This document shows positions 59,087 to 64,000 of a DNA stretch of 64,000 bases, one piece after another. The DNA is from Thiosocius sp963808165 (lineage in GTDB: Bacteria; Pseudomonadota; Gammaproteobacteria; Chromatiales; Chromatiaceae), in assembly GCA_963808165.1 (NCBI GenBank), contig CAWEET010000021.1, forward strand, positions 372,001 to 436,000, written 5' to 3'. Both the position numbers and the translations under genes were made by a program. The notes under the pieces were generated by a model. The model was not told the DNA's origin. It worked only from the letters and a program-made list of their open reading frames with translations, and did no database searches. The first letter of the stretch is position 1. Each line of letters opens with the position of its first letter.

Positions 59087-60561
59087 CAGAAGCGTTCCAG
59101 ATGCGGGAACCGCAGATCGCCTTTGTGCACATGCATGGCGCCGAATTCCGCGCAGCGGTTCAGGGTCGGGATCGCCTTACCGGGATTGAGCAGCCCGTGC
59201 GGGTCGAACACCGCCTTGACATCGTGGAACGACTGCAACTCCTCTGGCGGAAACTGGGCGCACATCTGGTTGATCTTTTCCAGCCCAACGCCGTGCTCAC
59301 CGGTGATGGTCCCGCCGACCTCGACACAGAGTTCGAGGATACGCCCGCCGACCTCTTCGGCCAGTTCGAGTTCGCCGACATTGTTCGCATCGTACAGGAT
59401 CAGCGGATGCAGGTTGCCGTCACCCGCATGGAACACATTCGCGACCCGCAGGCCGGATTCCGCCGAGTAGCGGGCGATCTCGCTCAGCACCCGCGGCAGG
59501 TGCTTGCGCGGGATGGTGCCATCCATGCAGTAATAGTCGGGTGAGATGCGTCCGACCGCCGGGAAGGCGGCCTTGCGTCCGGCCCAGAAACGCGCGCGTT
59601 CGCCATCATCGGCGGCGGTCCGCACCTCGGTTGCGCCGGAGTCCAGCAGTCGCTGACGTACCCGCGCGATGTCCTCGGAAACCTCCTCGCTGCCCCCGTC
59701 GACCTCGCACAGCAGGATTGCCGCTGCACCGGTCGGGTAGCCGGCGTGCACGAAGTCCTCTGCCGCGCGAATGGAAGGATTGTCCATCATCTCGAGGCCG
59801 GCCGGCAGGATCCCGGCCGCGATGATGTCGGCAACCGCCTGCCCGGCTGTCTCTACGTCATCGAACGCCGCCAGCGCAACCTGGGCGCGCTGCGGGATCG
59901 GCAGCAGTTTGACCGTCACCTCGACCACCACGCCCAGCATCCCCTCCGAGCCGGTGGCAAGCGCCAGCAGGTCGTAGCCGGGGCCATCCAGTCCGCCCCC
60001 GCCGAGCGTCACGCGCTCGCCCTCGATTGTGATCATCTCGACCGCCAGCAGGTTGTTCACGGTCAGGCCGTACTTCAGGCAATGCACCCCGCCGGCGTTC
60101 TCGGCGACATTGCCGCCGATCGAACAGGCGATCTGCGACGAGGGGTCCGGCGCGTAATACAAGCCATGCGGCTTCGCTGCCTCGCTGATCGCCAGGTTGC
60201 GCACCCCGGGCTGGACACGCGCACAACAGTTGTCCGGTTCGATCGCGAGGATCCTGTTGAGCCGGGCAAGGCTCAACAGAACGCCGTTCTCTACCGGCAG
60301 TGCCCCACCCGACAGCCCAGTCCCGGCGCCTCGTGCCACCACGGGTGCGCGCTCCTCGTTGCAGATCCGCAGGACCGCCTGCACCTCCTCGGTCGAGCCG
60401 GGCAGCGCGACCAGCAGGGGCACCACGCGGTAGGCGGCCAGACCGTCGCACTCGTAGGGCTTGAGCTCCTCCAGCGAACTCAGCACATAGGGGCCGTCGA
60501 CCACCGAGCGCAGTCGGCTGGCCAGTTCTTCGCGTCGCCTTGTCAATTCGGGATTCAGCAT
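59086..60561 (-). CDS. glcD: Glycolate oxidase subunit GlcD
   Basis: A 491-residue FAD-dependent oxidase subunit: PVVARGAGTGLSGGALP and ACSIGGNVAENAGGVHCLKYG form the FAD-binding domain, and HAGDGNLHPLILYD and EHGVGLEKI the C-terminal catalytic part. It oxidises glycolate, as produced by RubisCO oxygenation in autotrophs. The ATG 60561 is preferred to an upstream one at 60651. It heads the glcDE pair, divergent from ppsR. Confidence 0.94.
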   Translation of the reverse strand: MLNPELTRRREELASRLRSVVDGPYVLSSLEELKPYECDGLAAYRVVPLLVALPGSTEEVQAVLRICNEERAPVVARGAGTGLSGGALPVENGVLLSLARLNRILAIEPDNCCARVQPGVRNLAISEAAKPHGLYYAPDPSSQIACSIGGNVAENAGGVHCLKYGLTVNNLLAVEMITIEGERVTLGGGGLDGPGYDLLALATGSEGMLGVVVEVTVKLLPIPQRAQVALAAFDDVETAGQAVADIIAAGILPAGLEMMDNPSIRAAEDFVHAGYPTGAAAILLCEVDGGSEEVSEDIARVRQRLLDSGATEVRTAADDGERARFWAGRKAAFPAVGRISPDYYCMDGTIPRKHLPRVLSEIARYSAESGLRVANVFHAGDGNLHPLILYDANNVGELELAEEVGGRILELCVEVGGTITGEHGVGLEKINQMCAQFPPEELQSFHDVKAVFDPHGLLNPGKAIPTLNRCAEFGAMHVHKGDLRFPHLERF

Positions 60562-60727
60562 GCTGCTATTGTGACAAAAAACGGCTGCGCAGTGGGTGCC
60601 GATTGGTCCGCTTGAAAGCTCGCCCGTGGCACAGTGGATTCGTACCGGCACGATGCCTGCGATTTGCTAATATTGAAAAGGCAGCCTGCCTCGGCAGGCT
60701 GTGCGGAAAGAGGAACAACAAAACGCT

Positions 60728-61552
60728 ATGGCCAACCTGCCGCGCACCCTGTTCCTGATCTCAGATCGCACCGGCATCACGGTGGAAAACCTTGCCCGTA
60801 CGCTGATGACGCAGTTCGACGGTCACTGCTGCGAACGCGTGGTGCTGCCGTTTCTCGACACGCCGGCCAAGATCGAAGCCGCGCTGCGCGAGATCGAGGC
60901 CGCCGCCCGGGAAGACTGCGCACAGCCGGTGGTGTTCTCCAGCATCGTGGACCCGGCGCTGCGCGACCGCATCAAGCAGGCCGATGCACAGGTATTCGAC
61001 ATTTTCGACACCTATCTGCCGGCGCTCTCCGCGGCGATCGGTATGCCGCACAGCGGGCACATCGGGCGTAGCCACGGTATGGGCGATCCGGTGCGCTACG
61101 ATCGGCGCGTCGATGCGGTGAGTTACGCGCTCTGCTTTGACGACGGCTCGCACCACCGCAAGCTGGCCGATGCCGACCTGATCCTGATCGGCGTATCACG
61201 CAGCGGCAAGACACCCACCTGCCTTTATCTCGCGATGCAGTACGCCGTACGCGCGGCCAATTTTCCGCTGACAGAGGAAGACCTCCAGCTCGGCCGGCTG
61301 CCCGCAGAACTGCTCGAACACCGCGACCGGCTGTTCGGTCTGAGCATCTCGCCGGATCGTCTGCACCGCATCCGTGAAGAGCGCCGCCCCGGGTCCGACT
61401 ATGCGAGCCTCGGGCAATGCCGCGAAGAGACCTCGGCGGCGGAGGATTTGTTCCGCAGCCATGCGATACCGTTCCTCGATAGCACCGCAGTATCGATCGA
61501 GGAACTGTCGATCGAGATCATGCAGCGCGTGGGTGTCGATCGGCAGTATTAG
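60728..61552 (+). CDS. ppsR: Phosphoenolpyruvate synthase regulatory protein PpsR (DUF299)
   Basis: A 274-residue bifunctional kinase/phosphorylase that inactivates and reactivates PEP synthase. FLISDRTGITVENLARTL opens the protein, and GVSRSGKTPT (from about residue 155) is the P-loop-like nucleotide site; RHIGRSHGM-type residues (HIGRSHGMGDPVRY) are also conserved. The ATG 60728 follows a AAGAGGAACAACAAAACGCT leader with a 9-bp hairpin (CAGCCTGCC/GGCAGGCTG, 60682-60701). PEP synthase itself is not in the window. It converges on the FAH gene. Confidence 0.93.
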   Translation: MANLPRTLFLISDRTGITVENLARTLMTQFDGHCCERVVLPFLDTPAKIEAALREIEAAAREDCAQPVVFSSIVDPALRDRIKQADAQVFDIFDTYLPALSAAIGMPHSGHIGRSHGMGDPVRYDRRVDAVSYALCFDDGSHHRKLADADLILIGVSRSGKTPTCLYLAMQYAVRAANFPLTEEDLQLGRLPAELLEHRDRLFGLSISPDRLHRIREERRPGSDYASLGQCREETSAAEDLFRSHAIPFLDSTAVSIEELSIEIMQRVGVDRQY

Positions 61553-61634
61553 GCGCCGCCTTCGCTATATCGGGTGGACCGACCCCGGGCACAGTTGGGA
61601 TTTCCAGGTTGCGGATGCCTGCCGCCGGACAGGC

Positions 61635-61805
61635 CTCAACTGAAGGGGACCTCGAAAAATGCCGTCCATGGCATTTTTCTCCACGGAAAAGCGAAAAATG
61701 TGGTTTTCGCTTTCCTTCATTTTCAATCACTTGTTGTGATTGAAAATGCCGACACATCCCTATGCCGCGCGGCCACCTCGATTTTTCGAGGCGTCCTGAA
61801 GTGAG
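61635..61805. repeat. Multi-hairpin repeat element between ppsR and FAH genes
   Basis: The ends, 61650-61660 and 61781-61791, carry an 11-bp inverted repeat (CCTCGAAAAAT and complement), with weaker pairing further out. Inside are four hairpins: AAAAATGCC/GGCATTTTT (61655-61678), GCGAAAA/TTTTCGC (61691-61710), a perfect 13-bp stem CATTTTCAATCAC/GTGATTGAAAATG (61718-61748) and CCTCGA/TCGAGG (61776-61791). It is AT-rich relative to its surroundings and not coding. It fills most of the 408-base gap 61553-61960 between convergent genes and may be a REP/MITE-type element that also ends transcription. Confidence 0.5.
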
Positions 61806-61960
61806 CCCGGGGGTGCTTGGGCATTCGATCTCAGGAACGCAGTGCATCCAATCCATCCGTGGCGGCTGGACTGCAATATCCCTGTTGCAACCGCCCTCAG
61901 ATCGAACACCGTGAAACCCATCCAGCCGGCGGCAAGTTGGTTGAGTCAGCGCCCTGCGCG

Positions 61961-62734
61961 TTACTTCAGGGTGTTGCTGAGGCTGCCCACGCCGGGGATG
62001 TCGACGACGATCGTCTGGCCGTCCGCCATATCCACCGCGCCGACCGAGGTGCCGCAGGCGATGACGTCGCCCGGGTAGAGCGCGATCTCGCGGCTGATGT
62101 GCCAGACGATCTCCTGTGGCGAGAAGATCATGTCGCTGACCGGGTAGTCCTGCTTGACCTCGCCGTCGAGGATGCCGCGCACACGCAGACCGGCCGGATC
62201 GATACCGGTCGCGATTGTCGGGCCGATCGGCCCGAAGCCCGGCAGGCTCTTGGTGCGGCACCACTGGTGGAACTCGTCGTTGGCGAACAGCGCCTCCGGG
62301 GCGGTGACGTCGTTGACACAGGTGTAACCGAAGATGCACTGAGCGAGCTGGTCGCGCGTGGGTTGGAAACAGTGCCGGCCGATCACGATACCCAGCTCCG
62401 CCTCGAACTTGACCCGTCCATCGAAGCCCGGCGGGCGCCGGATCGGGCGGCCGTGCGCCGAGACTGATTCGCACAGTTTGACGAAGAAGAGCGGAAAGTC
62501 GGGGATCCTGGTCCCTTCCTTCTGCTGCCGCTCGTGGAAATTGTTCCACAGGCCGAGGAATTGACGCGGCTCGACCGGCGGCAGCCAGGTCGCCTTGGCC
62601 GTCGCGATGCGAGTGCCGTCAGCTACCGGCTCCCCGAAAAGGTCGCCGTCGTACATGGCGATCTGATCGCCGTCGATCCGCCCCAAGCGTGGTTGGCCGT
62701 CGACCTCGATTCTGCACCAGTGCGCGATACCCAT
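61961..62734 (-). CDS. Fumarylacetoacetate hydrolase-family protein
   Basis: A 257-residue FAH-fold enzyme. FEAELGIVIGRHC (E-x-E metal ligand region), GYTCVNDVTAPE, KSLPGFGPIGPTIATG and DMIFSPQEIVWHIS are typical, with GDVIACGTSVGAVDM near the end. Members hydrolyse or decarboxylate beta-diketo and oxo acids such as fumarylpyruvate or oxaloacetate; the substrate cannot be told. The ATG 62734 lies 11 bases after the phosphoglucomutase stop, so the two may be co-transcribed. Upstream frame extension lies inside that neighbour. Confidence 0.87.
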   Translation of the reverse strand: MGIAHWCRIEVDGQPRLGRIDGDQIAMYDGDLFGEPVADGTRIATAKATWLPPVEPRQFLGLWNNFHERQQKEGTRIPDFPLFFVKLCESVSAHGRPIRRPPGFDGRVKFEAELGIVIGRHCFQPTRDQLAQCIFGYTCVNDVTAPEALFANDEFHQWCRTKSLPGFGPIGPTIATGIDPAGLRVRGILDGEVKQDYPVSDMIFSPQEIVWHISREIALYPGDVIACGTSVGAVDMADGQTIVVDIPGVGSLSNTLK

Positions 62735-62745
62735 TGTCTGTCCTC

Positions 62746-64000
62746 TCAGGTGATGACGTCCGGCGCCTCGCGTCCGGTCTTTTCCGTTATCTGGGCGAGT
62801 GCATCGGCGATGTGGATCAGTGGCGCCAATGCCTGTTGCGGATCGAGCTGCTGCCTGTCCGGGTCGGGTTCGAATGATTCCAGATAGACGCGCAACGTCG
62901 CGCCGACCGTGCCGGTGCCGGACAGGCGCAAGACCATTCTCGAGCCGTCGGCAAAGCCGATGCGCAGGCCCTGGTGCGCGCTGACTGAGCCATCGATCGG
63001 GTCCGTGTAGCTGAAATCGTCGGCGTAGCTGATCTCCAGCCCATCGAGCTGCGTACCCGGGAGTTGCGGCAGGCGCTCGCGCAAGGCATCCATCAGCTCC
63101 TCGGCCGGTTGATTCTTGATAGCCTCGTAGTCGTGCCGCGAGTAGTAGTTGCGGCCGTACTCGCGCCAGTGCCCGGTGACGATGTCGGCCACCGACTCGC
63201 CGCGGCCGGCGATCACGTTGAGCCATGCCAGCACCGCCCACAGGCCGTCTTTCTCACGGACATGGCTGGATCCGGTGCCGAAGCTCTCCTCTCCGCAAAA
63301 CGCGATGCGCCCGGCATCGAGCAGGTTGCCGAAGAACTTCCAGCCGGTCGGGGTCTCGAAGCATTCGATTCCCAGCGCCGCGGCGACCCGGTCGACCGCC
63401 TGACTGGTCGGCATCGAGCGGGCGACCCCCGGGATCCCGCCGCGATGCGCCGGGATCAGCGTTGCGTTCGCAGCCAGTACCGCGAGGCTGTCGCTCGGTG
63501 TGACGAAGAAATCACGGCCGAGGATCATGTTGCGGTCGCCGTCGCCGTCGGACGCGGCCGCGAAGTCGACGCCCTCCGGGCCTTGTGTCATCTGTACCAG
63601 GCCGGCGGCGTGCACCAGATTCGGGTCCGGGTGGTGGCCGCCGAAGTCCTCGAGTGGCTCACCGTTGATTACCGTGCCGGCCGGTGCCCCCAGCATGTTC
63701 TCGAAAATCCTTTTTGCATAGGGGCCGGTGATGGCATGCATCGCGTCGAAGCGCATGCGGAAACCGCCTGCCAGCAGCGCGCGGATCGCCTCGAAATCGA
63801 AAATGGATTCCATCAGATCGGCGTAGTCGACGACCGGGTCGATTACCTCGACCTGCATCTCTCCGAGTGGGTAGCTGCCGATCGTATCCAGCGGCAGATT
63901 TTCGGCCTCGATGCTGCGATAGTCGGCGATCTCCAGGGTACGGGCGTAGATGGCCTCGGTGATCTTCTCCGGTGCAGGTCCGCCGTTGGCAGTGTTGAAC
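62746..64000 (-). CDS. pgm: Phosphoglucomutase (alpha-D-glucose phosphate-specific), partial
   Basis: The frame runs off the window at 63999, so the N-terminal part with the phosphoserine is missing; 417 residues are visible. It begins FNTANGGPAPEKITEAIYAR, a Pgm segment, followed by the metal-binding DGDGDRNMI in FAAASDGDGDRNMILG, GEESFGTGSSHVREKDGLWA (sugar-binding) and a C-terminal LRLSGTGTVGATLRVYLE phosphate-binding loop. It interconverts glucose 1- and 6-phosphate for glycogen and nucleotide-sugar synthesis. Confidence 0.94.
   Translation of the reverse strand, partial: FNTANGGPAPEKITEAIYARTLEIADYRSIEAENLPLDTIGSYPLGEMQVEVIDPVVDYADLMESIFDFEAIRALLAGGFRMRFDAMHAITGPYAKRIFENMLGAPAGTVINGEPLEDFGGHHPDPNLVHAAGLVQMTQGPEGVDFAAASDGDGDRNMILGRDFFVTPSDSLAVLAANATLIPAHRGGIPGVARSMPTSQAVDRVAAALGIECFETPTGWKFFGNLLDAGRIAFCGEESFGTGSSHVREKDGLWAVLAWLNVIAGRGESVADIVTGHWREYGRNYYSRHDYEAIKNQPAEELMDALRERLPQLPGTQLDGLEISYADDFSYTDPIDGSVSAHQGLRIGFADGSRMVLRLSGTGTVGATLRVYLESFEPDPDRQQLDPQQALAPLIHIADALAQITEKTGREAPDVIT

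Overview
The window comes from a high-GC gammaproteobacterium that looks like a sulfur-oxidising chemolithotroph (Chromatiales or a related thiotrophic lineage). The evidence is a flavocytochrome c sulfide dehydrogenase (fccAB), a membrane-linked [NiFe] hydrogenase in the order hynS-isp1-isp2-hynL known from purple sulfur bacteria, a B-family haem-copper oxidase, and ordinary gammaproteobacterial housekeeping blocks (rimP-nusA-infB-rbfA-truB-rpsO-pnp, lptFG, pepA-holC). No photosynthesis gene, rRNA, tRNA, CRISPR array or complete insertion sequence was seen. Genus-level placement is inference.

Layout. 1-7 kb: a partial Lgt-family membrane protein, a WYL regulator beside a long perfect palindrome, a small membrane protein, a MITE-like repeat, a Cache-GGDEF protein and a GumC/Wzz-like protein with an unusual C-terminus. 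6.8-9.4 kb: a four-gene operon of arsS, two sugar-handling genes and a small membrane protein. 9.6-14.5 kb: the large NAD-glutamate dehydrogenase. 14.8-19.9 kb: arsM, a universal stress protein and a TAXI-type TRAP transporter, all on the minus strand. 20-22.5 kb: a ClC channel and moaB. 22.5-28.7 kb: hydrogenase structural and maturation genes. 29-34 kb: fccB (frameshifted), fccA, a dihaem cytochrome c and three oxidase subunits in one minus-strand run. 34.3-38.2 kb: a small gene, a copper P-type ATPase, and DUF302 and Sel1 proteins. 38.2-46.9 kb: the translation/RNA block. 47-51.7 kb: holC, pepA, lptFG and an RDD protein. 52-55.6 kb: a PilZ protein and a FixL/FixJ-like two-component pair. 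55.7-64 kb: a DNA glycosylase, a dihydrolipoamide-dehydrogenase-like flavoprotein, glcDE, ppsR, a multi-hairpin repeat, a FAH-family hydrolase and a partial phosphoglucomutase.

How the genes fit together. HynSL with Isp1/Isp2 would feed hydrogen electrons to the quinone pool or a cytosolic thiol/disulfide acceptor. FccAB would feed sulfide electrons to cytochrome c, and the adjacent dihaem cytochrome and B-family oxidase could pass them to oxygen. The copper ATPase next door could supply the oxidase. A near-consensus FNR/Crp-type box at class II spacing lies in front of the hydrogenase operon. ArsM and ArsS with two sugar-nucleotide-type enzymes suggest arsenosugar synthesis, although the gdh gene separates the two halves.

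The points most worth checking are the single-base frameshift in fccB, the GumC-like C-terminal domain, the 18-bp palindrome at the WYL gene, two structured repeats, tandem terminators before rimP, and a histidine kinase with no ordinary start codon.
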